Below, piece by piece: positions 1 through 7,600 of a stretch of 8,553 nucleotides of DNA. The notes beneath the pieces are model-generated. The model was not told where the DNA came from, searched no databases, and was given only the letters and a program-made list of their open reading frames with translations. The stretch comes from JBGPBY01 sp041481485 (GTDB lineage: Bacteria > Acidobacteriota > Terriglobia > 20CM-2-55-15), in contig JBGPBY010000318.1 of NCBI GenBank assembly GCA_041481485.1, positions 1 to 8,553 on the forward strand. Reading direction: 5' to 3'. Positions within the stretch are counted from its first letter, which is position 1. Every line of letters starts with the position of its first letter. The position numbers and the translations under genes were made by a program.

Positions 1-9
1 CCAAATTGT

Positions 10-28
10 GGGCGGTCATAGACCGCCC
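10..28. repeat. Perfect 8-bp hairpin, probable dispersed intergenic repeat
   Basis: The arms GGGCGGTC (10-17) and GACCGCCC (21-28) are exact reverse complements around an ATA loop, followed by CTACAG. Short hairpins of this kind next to a CTACA flank are a familiar style of intergenic dispersed repeat in Acidobacteria and some other phyla (recollection, not searched). There is no T-run after either side that would make a convincing intrinsic terminator. It may still end transcription of a gene lying left of the window. Confidence 0.6.
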
Positions 29-270
29 CTACAGTGGGGAATCGCGATTACAGCTATTGTGCCGCCCTGAATACGTGTGCGTATTTATGAAACAGCCTAC
101 TAACGGAAGTGACACCGCTACGCAGCTGGGAATCCCAAGTTCATTCGTTGCAAGGCAAACAGAATAAGGTCGAAATCTCAAATCCCATGATCACGATACC
201 TTTGTCCGACATCTATCGCCGCGTCTTCTGAGTACAGACTCCTTCATCTGCAGTGAACTTCAATCCGCGA
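29..270. other. Intergenic stretch upstream of lnt, no supported gene
   Basis: The only ATG-initiated plus-strand frames I noticed here are tiny, for example a 26-codon frame at 87-167 and a 14-codon frame at 187-231. Neither has a ribosome binding site or recognisable sequence. No RNA gene is recognised. The stretch probably separates an unseen upstream gene from the lnt cluster and holds its upstream promoter elements. Confidence 0.5.
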
Positions 271-276
271 TAGAAT
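271..276 (+). promoter_or_regulatory. Putative -10 element of a leaderless lnt promoter
   Basis: TAGAAT fits the TAnnnT pattern and stands 7 bases before the GTG start of lnt. Transcription would therefore begin at or next to the start codon. No Shine-Dalgarno sequence lies at a usable distance: the only GGAG (281-284) runs into the start codon itself. No good -35 hexamer is seen at 16-18 bp. The arrangement resembles leaderless promoters known from several phyla, but it rests on one hexamer. Confidence 0.35.
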
Positions 277-283
277 TGCCGGA

Positions 284-1900
284 GTGCGTTTCAAGACGGC
301 GCTCGTCTTCATTTCCTGCAGTCTGCTTCTTCTTGCAGCAAAGCCCACCGATGGGTTCGGCATCGCCGCGTTCTTCGCTCTCATTCCGTTGCTTCATGGA
401 ACGCGAATGGTATCCAGCTATCGGTCCGCGGCGTTGGGCGGCTTTATAGCCGGTGCTGCTTTTTTCCTTCCCGGACTGTCATGGCTTATTCCGGTATCGA
501 CCGCCGGCTGGCTGGCGCTTTCCTTGTATTGCGCCGTCTATTTTGCAGCGTATGCAGTAGCCGTGAGATGGGGGGCGCGTTACGGAGCCATATGGAACGC
601 AGTGGTGCTCGCTGCCGTTTGGGTCCTTCTGGAATACATTCGTGGGATCGCATTCACGGGTTTCCCATGGCTGCTGCTTTCACATACGCAACACAATTTC
701 AAACTGTTCATTCAATCTCTGGATGTCTTCGGTTCTCTTGGACTGAGCGGAATCATTGCAGCAATCAACGTTCTGCTCTACGAATCATGGAAACGAAAAT
801 CCGGAACGCCCATTGCGGCGGCCGTTGCGATCGTGGCTTGCGTATGTGGATATGGCTATGTCCGGAGCAAAACGATTCACCTCCAACCATCCCTGCGTGT
901 GGGGGCAATTCAGGCGGCGGTGCCCCAGGAGATGAAGGAAACGCTCGAGGGCAAATACGATCCGGATGAAGTACTGAATCGATATGTGACTCAAAGCCAT
1001 TATCTGGAAAGTGAAAAGCTCGATCTGATTGTCTGGCCCGAGACGATCTTTCTGTATCCATATACCCTCAACGTCGATCCCGATGCGCTGCGCGCGCGCG
1101 CCGGAAATTATTACGCCGAATACGCCAGGCTGGGCCAAAACGCGATGCGCGATCTCGCTGTCCGCCGCGGCGCATATGTGCTTGCCGGTGCGTCGACATA
1201 CCTTCCGGCCGAACTGGGATACGAAACCGATCCCGCCAGCGCGGCAAAGATTCCGAAGACCATCTGGGAGCAACGATACAACAGCGCGGTACTGGTCAAC
1301 TCCAAGGGAGAGTATGTTGACCGCTATGACAAGATGCACCTGGTCCCCTTTGGCGAATACATTCCGTTGCCGGGCGTTTTTCAGTTCCTTGTAAAGCTCA
1401 AGATTATTCCCTTCGATGAATCGTTGATTGCAGGAACTCGACTAACCATCTTCACGGTCCCGGGACAATCCGGCGACGCCAAATTTGGCGTCCTCATCTG
1501 CTATGAAGATGCGGACGCTGACCTGGCCCGGCGGATCCGGCTGGCCGGTGCGGATTTTCTGGTAAATCTATCCAACGATGCCTGGTTCGGAGAGGAAGAA
1601 CTCAAACAGCATTTTGTTGCCGCACAATATCGCGCCATTGAGAACCGGATGAGTGTGCTCCGCAACGGTAACAATGGAATCACCGGAATCATCGATCCAC
1701 TCGGTAATGTGCAGAGCCGGCTTGGACGCGTCGTCGACGGAAAGTTCGTCATGCGCGACGTGATGGGGCATCTCGAGGGACAGATGTTCATCACCGATGC
1801 ACATTCCATTTACAGCCGTATCGGGGATCTCCCGCTGGTTTGCATTTCATTCCTGATTGTCGTGTTCTCGGCGTTCAAAAGGACTCGGCGCACGCTATAA
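284..1900 (+). CDS. lnt: Apolipoprotein N-acyltransferase (Lnt)
   Basis: Lnt is the inner-membrane enzyme that moves an acyl chain from a phospholipid onto the alpha-amino group of the N-terminal diacylglyceryl-cysteine of lipoproteins, the last step of their maturation. The 538-residue length is close to the usual 500-550. About seven hydrophobic segments fill residues 5-195 and one more lies near 515-531. The nitrilase-like domain between them carries the whole catalytic triad: E253 in WPE, K350 in YDKMHLVPFGE, and C406 in CYED. The supporting glutamates E358 (FGE) and E408 (CYE) are present, as is NLSNDAWFG at 428-436. The segment between E253 and K350 is somewhat longer than in E. coli. 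The GTG start is chosen because an in-frame TGA lies at 254-256, no other usual start codon lies between, and the next ATG (residue 42) would remove the first membrane helices. The HAD gene follows after 13 bases. Confidence 0.95.
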   Translation: MRFKTALVFISCSLLLLAAKPTDGFGIAAFFALIPLLHGTRMVSSYRSAALGGFIAGAAFFLPGLSWLIPVSTAGWLALSLYCAVYFAAYAVAVRWGARYGAIWNAVVLAAVWVLLEYIRGIAFTGFPWLLLSHTQHNFKLFIQSLDVFGSLGLSGIIAAINVLLYESWKRKSGTPIAAAVAIVACVCGYGYVRSKTIHLQPSLRVGAIQAAVPQEMKETLEGKYDPDEVLNRYVTQSHYLESEKLDLIVWPETIFLYPYTLNVDPDALRARAGNYYAEYARLGQNAMRDLAVRRGAYVLAGASTYLPAELGYETDPASAAKIPKTIWEQRYNSAVLVNSKGEYVDRYDKMHLVPFGEYIPLPGVFQFLVKLKIIPFDESLIAGTRLTIFTVPGQSGDAKFGVLICYEDADADLARRIRLAGADFLVNLSNDAWFGEEELKQHFVAAQYRAIENRMSVLRNGNNGITGIIDPLGNVQSRLGRVVDGKFVMRDVMGHLEGQMFITDAHSIYSRIGDLPLVCISFLIVVFSAFKRTRRTL

Positions 1901-1901
1901 T
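1874..1901 (+). promoter_or_regulatory. Putative promoter at the lnt/HAD junction
   Basis: TATAAT (1896-1901), a perfect -10 hexamer, overlaps the lnt stop codon. TTCAAA (1874-1879, four of six matches to TTGACA) lies 16 bp upstream. Initiation would fall near 1908, about six bases before the ATG at 1914, giving an almost leaderless mRNA. This could let the HAD and reductase genes be expressed independently of lnt. The evidence is a motif match only. Confidence 0.4.
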
Positions 1902-1913
1902 GTGGGCCGGTTT

Positions 1914-2624
1914 ATGAACAAGGCCGCTTTCTACGATCTCGACGGCACGTTGCTTTCCGCGAATTTAGTTACGATGTACGCGTACTATGCGCGGAATGAC
2001 CGCAACATCTTCAAGAGTGTGTATCAGTTGGGTAAAGTAATCCTCAGCGTACCGCTGCTGTTCGGGCTCGATCTGTATTCGCGTTCCACTTTCAATATTT
2101 TTTCTTTCCGCGCCTATCGCGGCATGCATCGCGACCGGCTGGTCGGGCTTGCGGATGATTTGTTTGAAGGGACGCTTAAACCCTCAATTTTTCCGCAGGC
2201 TAAATCCATCATCGAGTGCACGCGCGAACTGGGCTATCGAAATGTTCTGGTCACAGGAACGCTGGACTTCACCATTCGTCCGATTGCTCTTCACTTCGGG
2301 ATCGATGAAGTAATCTGCAATCGGCTGGAATTCAGGAATCACATCGCGACCGGGAAAGTTCTCCCTCCGCTGCTTGCGGAAAACGAAAAGGCACGGAGCA
2401 TCCGGGATTACGCTCAACGAGAAGGCATCGATCTGTCGCAGTCCTGCGCGTTTTCCGACAGTTCGGCCGACGTGCCCATGCTCACGTCGGTGGGTCATCC
2501 CGTCGCAGCCAATCCCACACGCCGGCTCCGCCGCATTGCGCTGCAAAACCATTGGCCGATTCTCGAGCTTCGGGAAGACAACTCGTCATTACCTCCATTT
2601 CTAAATACGGCCAAAGCGCTGTGA
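1914..2624 (+). CDS. HAD-IB family hydrolase (phosphoserine-phosphatase-like)
   Basis: This is a 236-residue phosphatase-type member of the haloacid dehalogenase superfamily, subclass IB. All four HAD motifs are intact: DLDGT at 8-12 (nucleophile D8, acid/base D10), T114 in VLVTGT, K159 in AENEKA, and SDSSAD at 181-186 with metal-binding D182 and D186. The NPTRRLRRIA stretch at 200-209 followed by W214-P215 is typical of the group. The cap sits between motifs I and II, where a hydrophobic stretch at about 38-52 may touch the membrane. The ATG at 1914 is preferred over upstream non-ATG codons because it places the DLDGT strand at the usual distance from the N-terminus and avoids a long overlap with lnt. 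Its substrate is unknown. Relatives act on small phosphomonoesters or are joined to lysophosphatidate acyltransferases. The 4-base overlap with the acyl-CoA reductase gene suggests a lipid-linked substrate, which is inference. Confidence 0.88.
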   Translation: MNKAAFYDLDGTLLSANLVTMYAYYARNDRNIFKSVYQLGKVILSVPLLFGLDLYSRSTFNIFSFRAYRGMHRDRLVGLADDLFEGTLKPSIFPQAKSIIECTRELGYRNVLVTGTLDFTIRPIALHFGIDEVICNRLEFRNHIATGKVLPPLLAENEKARSIRDYAQREGIDLSQSCAFSDSSADVPMLTSVGHPVAANPTRRLRRIALQNHWPILELREDNSSLPPFLNTAKAL

Positions 2625-4228
2625 CGAAGTACCACACGCCCTGGCGGTGGAATCCGATCCGGGGAGAATACGAATCGACACCCGAAACTGAGCGGCAAGG
2701 CACGGGAGAGATTTCGGCTATCGATGCATTCAGCGATCGCACAATGTTGTTGCTGGGCGGGACAGGATTTGTCGGAAAGGTTCTTCTGGCGACGGTTCTG
2801 GATCGCTTTCCTGAAGTAAAACACCTGGTGGTGCAGGTGCGCCCGAAGAAACGGATTTCAGGAGAACAGCGATTCTATGGCGAGACGCTGCAGTCGCCTC
2901 CATTGCGCGCGATTGTCGAACGGCTCGGTGGAGAAAACGCCATTCGCCAGAAGGTTACGGTGGTCGAAGGCGATCTTGACGAGCCAATGTGCGGGATTTC
3001 GAAAGATCAAATTGACGCGCTCAAGGGAACAGTAGACGTTGTCGTCAACCTTGCGGGCCTTGTGGAATTCGATCCCCCCCTGAACGAATCGATTGAACCG
3101 AATGTCTACGGCACTCAGCATGTGATCGAACTGGTTCAGAAATTGAACGCGAAGTTGATTCACATATCCACCTGTTACGTGGCCGGAAAAAAGGACGGAC
3201 GCATTTCCGAAGACACACCGATCGATGGTTACTTCCCGCGGCGCGATGAAAACACAAAGGAAACATTCTCCGTCACGGAAGAGTTGAAATGGTGCGAACA
3301 GTTTATTGAGGAAACGCGAGCCACACGGGCGACAAATCCCAGGCCGGTTCGCGAGCGCCTGCGCGAGGGCGGGGCGGCAAGAGCGGAATACTGGGGCTGG
3401 ACCAACATCTATACCTACACAAAAAGCATGGGGGAACAGGTCATCGCCCGAACGCCGGGGCTGACTTACGCCATCGTTCGTCCAGCGATTGTGGAGTCGT
3501 CGATGCAGTTCCCGTTTCCCGGATGGAATGAGGGATTCACGACTTCCGCTCCACTGGTGTTGATGGGAGGATCCGGAGTCAAAGGCTGGCCGGTACGGAA
3601 AGACGGTCCACTCGAAATCATTCCCGTGGATCTGGTTGCAGCGGGAATCCTGATTGTGATCGCTGCCGTGTTGTGCGGAAAACACAAGCCGGTATATCAC
3701 CTGGCCTCCGCAGATCAGAATCCCATTATGCTGCCGCGTCTGGTTGCATTTCTTGGCATGAATTCGCGCTACAAACACAAGCACAGCAAAGACGGAAACC
3801 GGCTGGCGAATGTGTGGAAAGCATATGTCGATACTCATGTGATCACCGTCGAATTGCTTCAGGCGAGGCGTGCGCGACTGCGCCGTGGACTGGATGTGAT
3901 TCACGCGGCGCTGACACTGGGCAAGACGGTCCTTGGCGGACGCAAAGTGGATCCTTATTTAAAGAGCCTGCGCGATACACGCCGGCAAATCCGCGCACAG
4001 GAAATCATGCTGGACAAGTTTCTGCCGTTCATGTTCCACAACAGTTTTATTTTCGAAACACGGAACATTCGAGAAGCCGCCAGCATGCTTACGAATGAAG
4101 ACCTTAAGCGTATCGACTGGGACCCCGAGACCATCGATTGGGCGGATTACTGGGTGAACATCCACACCAAGGGCATCGAACGGTGGATTCGTCCAGTCTT
4201 TGCGCCACAACGGAAATCGGCATCGTGA
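2621..4228 (+). CDS. Fatty acyl-CoA reductase (extended SDR, FAR family)
   Basis: The predicted reaction is NADPH-dependent reduction of a long-chain acyl-CoA (or acyl-ACP) to fatty aldehyde or alcohol. With the GTG start the protein has 535 residues, the normal size for a FAR. The cofactor motif GGTGFVG is at 46-52, with R74 and K76 after the second strand well placed for NADPH phosphate. EGDL (116-119) and VVNLAG follow. The catalytic residues are S183/T184 in HISTCY and Y264-x3-K268 in YTYTK. A PFPGWNE segment at 298-304 matches the P-x-PGW signature of FARs, and IIPVDLVAAG (333-342) fits the substrate domain. The C-terminal sterile/FAR_C domain at about 483-527 contains IDWADYW and GIERW. 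The GTG at 2621 is preferred because it gives a GTGA overlap with the HAD stop; an in-frame TTG at 2552 would overlap by 73 bases. The fatty alcohol could feed wax esters or ether lipids, but no downstream enzyme is visible here, so the pathway is open. Confidence 0.87.
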   Translation: MTKYHTPWRWNPIRGEYESTPETERQGTGEISAIDAFSDRTMLLLGGTGFVGKVLLATVLDRFPEVKHLVVQVRPKKRISGEQRFYGETLQSPPLRAIVERLGGENAIRQKVTVVEGDLDEPMCGISKDQIDALKGTVDVVVNLAGLVEFDPPLNESIEPNVYGTQHVIELVQKLNAKLIHISTCYVAGKKDGRISEDTPIDGYFPRRDENTKETFSVTEELKWCEQFIEETRATRATNPRPVRERLREGGAARAEYWGWTNIYTYTKSMGEQVIARTPGLTYAIVRPAIVESSMQFPFPGWNEGFTTSAPLVLMGGSGVKGWPVRKDGPLEIIPVDLVAAGILIVIAAVLCGKHKPVYHLASADQNPIMLPRLVAFLGMNSRYKHKHSKDGNRLANVWKAYVDTHVITVELLQARRARLRRGLDVIHAALTLGKTVLGGRKVDPYLKSLRDTRRQIRAQEIMLDKFLPFMFHNSFIFETRNIREAASMLTNEDLKRIDWDPETIDWADYWVNIHTKGIERWIRPVFAPQRKSAS

Positions 4229-4263
4229 GGTTCGGGTCTCAGTTTGAATTCCGAAGTTGTGAC

Positions 4264-4284
4264 AGAATCGCATTCTATATTTTT
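4264..4284 (+). terminator. Weak terminator-like inverted repeat after the reductase gene
   Basis: AGAAT (4264-4268) and ATTCT (4272-4276) pair around CGC and are followed by ATATTTTT (4277-4284). The layout, 36 bases after the FAR stop codon, is that of an intrinsic terminator, but the 5-bp AT-rich stem is too weak to be convincing alone. The GC-rich hairpins that begin at 4287 could assist or replace it. Confidence 0.3.
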
Positions 4285-4310
4285 GAGCCGCGTTAGCGGC
4301 GGCAGCTTAT

Positions 4311-4333
4311 TAGCCACCGGCGTAAGCCGGTGG
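4311..4333 (+). repeat. Long hairpin unit of the array, copy 1
   Basis: This unit begins TAGC and contains an 8-bp perfect stem around GTAA. Its reverse complement recurs at 4433-4455 with two differences in 23 positions. The two copies therefore form an inverted pair of palindromes enclosing two of the shorter hairpins. Confidence 0.7.
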
Positions 4334-4432
4334 TCTCGATGCCAGGAAATCAAAAAGCGCCGGAGGCGCGACAGATCAAGGATTTCTATATCTGCCGCCG
4401 CTCCGCGGCTGGAATGGATTTCTCGATCGCTC

Positions 4433-4455
4433 CCACTGGCTCACGCCGGTGGCTA
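4433..4455 (-). repeat. Long hairpin unit of the array, copy 2 (inverted)
   Basis: Read on the minus strand, this unit matches the unit at 4311-4333 at 21 of 23 positions, including the leading TAGC. One of the two differences lies in the loop and the other in the stem (T4437 against G4448, a wobble if the plus strand is transcribed). Confidence 0.7.
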
Positions 4456-4502
4456 AGGAAGTGCCGCCACTCCGTGGCTCTATTTGGTAGCCGCTTCGCG
4501 GC

Positions 4503-4680
4503 ATTTCAAATTCATTCACAGTGGGCCGCCGCAGATTTCAAACGGACGCACTACAACATTAAACCTTTGACTTGCAAATCTGTCAGTTTCATGACAGCCT
4601 CAACCGCCCGGTAGTGGCCCAATGCGGGTCTTCTGGAGTTGCGGAGATCGCGGGGTCACTTTATTTGAAACTAGCTACAC
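4503..4680. other. Intergenic leader region of the secreted-protein gene
   Basis: No gene is supported here. It should contain the promoter of the gene starting at 4692. A TTGACT hexamer lies at 4567-4572, but the hexamer 17 bp on (CATGAC) is a poor -10. A TTGCGG/TATTTG pair (4639-4644, 4662-4667) is equally weak, so no promoter is called with confidence. Confidence 0.4.
4580..4597. promoter_or_regulatory. Inverted repeat CTGTCA-N6-TGACAG, possible operator
   Basis: The 6-bp arms are exact and are separated by GTTTCA. The site starts 8 bases after the TTGACT hexamer and lies about 95 bases before the start codon at 4692. It fits the size of a site for a dimeric helix-turn-helix regulator, but no regulator gene is in view. 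A short stem in the 5' untranslated RNA is the alternative. Confidence 0.3.
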
Positions 4681-4685
4681 AAGGA
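4681..4685 (+). promoter_or_regulatory. Ribosome binding site of the secreted-protein gene
   Basis: AAGGA lies six bases before the ATG at 4692. It is the clearest Shine-Dalgarno sequence in the window. It fixes the start of this gene and contrasts with the three upstream genes, which have none that is convincing. Confidence 0.75.
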
Positions 4686-4691
4686 TTCGAA

Positions 4692-7600
4692 ATGCAGGGA
4701 GCAGGACGATTCTCCTCATTATATAAACTCATCCTTCCTATTCTGATTTCGTCCCTGTTCCTGATCACTACTGTCCTGCACCAGTCTGCGGGAGCGGACA
4801 ATTGGACGCCGACGGATTTCATGGTTGCAGGGCGTGCCTTTCACACGGCAACACGACTGTTGGATGGACGCGTTCTGGTGGCCGGTGGAACCGACGGCGC
4901 CGCAGGTCAGGCCAGCGCCGAGATCTATAGCCCCAACCTTTCCACATGGTCTCCGGTCCCGCTAATGAATGATGCCCGATCGCAGCACACGGCGACCCTG
5001 CTCGCCGATGGCAAAGTGCTGGTGGCCGGCGGAACGAATAATGGAGTTCCCAGTGGTTCGCTGGCCAGTGCTGAAATCTATGATCCGGCCACAAACAGCT
5101 GGTCCGCCGCCTCGGCCATGATTTCTCCGCGTTATGCCTTTACCGCAACTTTGCTTGGAGACGGACGGGTTCTGGTGGCCGGCGGAATCAATTCCAACGG
5201 AGACCTGTCGTCTGCCGAAATCTACAATCCCTCAGACAACACCTGGTCGGCGATTCTCGACATGACGACACAGCGCTCTTTCCAGACGGCCAGTTTGCTT
5301 TCCAATGGACGCGTGTTGATTGCAGGGGGCGCTTTCGCGTTCACGGGCATTTCGAGTGCCGAGATTTACGATGCGGATACAGGCATTTGGGTCACTGCCG
5401 CTTCCATGCAGAGGGCGCGCTTTGGCCACGCGGCGGCCACATTACAGGATGGCAGCATTCTGGTGACTGGAGGAAATGACGGCATCAACCACCTGGCCCA
5501 AGGTGAAATCTATAATCCAGACGTCGATACCTGGTCCGCAATTACTGTTCCGGATATGAGTACGAGCCGTTCCTATCACATTGCGACCACCATGCCGGAT
5601 GGCCGCGTCATTGTGACCGGAGGTGTCAGCGACGAATCCAGTGGGATTCCGCTGGTTTCCGCAGAAATTTACAATCCTTCCGATAACACCTGGTCGCCGG
5701 AAGCCGACATGGGTGCCGCTCGATCCAATCACACCGGCACTCTGCTTTTTACGGGACAATTATTGATAACGGGAGGATTTGATCCCAATTTCGTGGTGCA
5801 GAACAGCGCAGAAACGCTATTGCCCCTGAAACCCCAGAGCATTACATTCAACTCGCTGCCCGATATCGTTTTCGGCACCCCGGACTTTCCGATCTTTGCG
5901 ACCGCATCATCGGGCCTTCCGGTCTCGTTTGATGCAGCCGGAGACTGCACGGTTTCAGGCAATACGATTTCGATAATGCAGCCCGGAGAATGCACCATCA
6001 CCGCGAACCAGTCCGGAAATTCGATATGGCAGGCTGCAACCCCGGTATCGCACACGTTCGCGATTATCATGGTTGGCCCGCCGGTTCCCGTGATCACCAG
6101 AGTATTGCCAATCTCGGGTTCGCCCGGCAGCCCCATTACCATCACCGGAATCAACTTTGGCGAGACACAACAGGCCAATACCGTGACGTTCAATGGCACT
6201 CCGGCCACATCGATCAGCAGTTGGACCAGCAGATCCATTGTCGCCATTCTTCCTGTGGCCGCCACGTCTGGAGACGTTTTGGTAACTACCGAGATCGGAG
6301 TCAGCAATGGCGTGCCATTCACGGTAACCGGACCACCAGCCATTACTCAGCTTTCGCCGGTATCCGGTCCCATCGGAACGGCGGTCACCATCACTGGCGA
6401 TAACTTCGGTGCAACTCGCGCGAACGGTAAGGTGACATTCAGTGGCAGTGAGGCAGCAATCATCACCAAGTGGACTGCCACATCCATTGTCGCCATCGTT
6501 CCGCCCGGCACGACAACGGGTGATGTAGTGGTGTACGCAGGAGTGCTTAGCAATAGCTCCACATTCACGGTAACGTCAGCCAACTATAACGATCCGGGTA
6601 ACGTTCTCACTTATCACAACGACAATGCGCGAAGTGGGCAGTACCTGACCGAAACCACACTGACTCCAGCCAATGTCAACGGCGCGACATTCGGCAAGCT
6701 GTTCTCCTATCCGGTCGATGGTTACGTTTTTGGCCAGCCTTTATACATTTCCAACGTTTCCATTTCCGGCGTCAATCACAATGTGGTGTACGTTGCGACT
6801 CAACACGACAGCGTCTATGCGTATGACGCAGACAATCCAATCGGAGGAGAACTCTGGCATTCGAGTTTTATTGATCCGGCGGCGGGAATTTCGACGGTTC
6901 TCCCCAGCGATGTGTCCGTCAACGACATTCGAGTGGAAATCGGAATCACTTCCACACCGGTTATCGATGGCTCCACTGGGACAATGTATGTGATCGCAAA
7001 AACCCGTGAAGTCCGCTTCGACGGACTGCACTTCGTGCAGCGTCTGCATGCTTTGGATATCACCACGGGAGCCGAGAAATTCGGAGGTCCTGCCCTGATC
7101 GCGGACACGATGCCTGGGGACTCCGGAAAATACACTTATTTGGCCGGACCGAGCGTCCCTGGAACCGGTACAGACAGCGATGAAAATGGAACCGTCAATT
7201 TCAATGCGTTAAGACAACTCAACCGGCCGGCGCTGCTGCTGAAGAATGGCATTGTCTACAGCGCGTGGGGATCTCACGGCGACTACCCTCCATATCATGG
7301 ATGGATCCTCGGTCACGACGCACAGACGCTTGCTTCCGTTGTCGTGTTCAATACGACCCCTAACGGTGCTGACGGCGCGATCTGGATGAGCGGCGGCGGT
7401 CCGGCAGCGGACGAAGACGGCAATATCTTTGTGGCTACGTCAAATGGAACATTCGATCTTAACGGTCCTCAAAGCCCGGGCTATAGCGATAGTCTGCTGA
7501 AACTTTCGACGAACCCCACACCTGATGGGAATCCCGATCTTAAAGTTACGGACTCTTTTACCCCCTGGAACCAGGATGAATTGAGCATCTACGACAGGGA

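Larger units (their letters stand above)
4287..4502. repeat. Array of seven short GC-rich hairpins
   Basis: Seven stem-loops with 3-4 base loops follow one another. They are GCCGC/GCGGC (4287-4300, loop GTTA), CCACCGGC/GCCGGTGG (4314-4333, loop GTAA), GCGCC/GGCGC (4357-4369, loop GGA), GCCGC/GCGGC (4397-4409, loop TCC), CCACTGGC/GCCGGTGG (4433-4452, loop TCAC, one T-G wobble), GCCAC/GTGGC (4466-4478, loop TCC) and GCCGC/GCGGC (4490-4502, loop TTC). The start-to-start steps are 27, 43, 40, 36, 33 and 24 bases. The fourth, sixth and seventh form one family in which the fourth stem pair changes from G-C to A-T with pairing kept. Short reading frames crossing the array have no recognisable product. 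The best reading is a clustered REP-like or mosaic intergenic element. A role in transcription termination or mRNA 3'-end protection for the lipid genes is possible but inferred. Confidence 0.75.

Noticed and set aside
87..167. 26-codon frame upstream of lnt
   Set aside because: No ribosome binding site, no hydrophobic or motif content, and a length expected by chance.
3074..3080. Run of seven C inside the reductase gene, possible phase-variation or frameshift site
   Set aside because: The frame reads through D-P-P-L and continues with intact FAR motifs on both sides. One short tract alone does not support phase variation.
2858..3904. 348-codon open frame on the minus strand
   Set aside because: It lies wholly inside the fatty acyl-CoA reductase gene, whose motifs are unmistakable. 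Its translation shows no recognisable domain, so it is an antisense shadow.
4287..4502. CRISPR array
   Set aside because: The repeated units are different short palindromes at uneven steps of 24-43 bases, without one constant direct repeat or unique spacers of uniform length.
4244..4614. Two short plus-strand frames crossing the hairpin array
   Set aside because: They are made of hairpin repeat sequence, have no ribosome binding site and no recognisable protein sequence.
4614..4630. TGGCCC followed by GCGGGT, suggestive of a sigma-54 promoter
   Set aside because: The GC doublet required about ten bases after GG is not present (GT is found), so the -24/-12 pattern fails.
5729..6343. 204-codon minus-strand frame rich in V, T and P
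   Set aside because: Its low-complexity look comes from reading the end of the Kelch region, the Ig-like domain and the first TIG domain backwards. The plus-strand frame is continuous through it.
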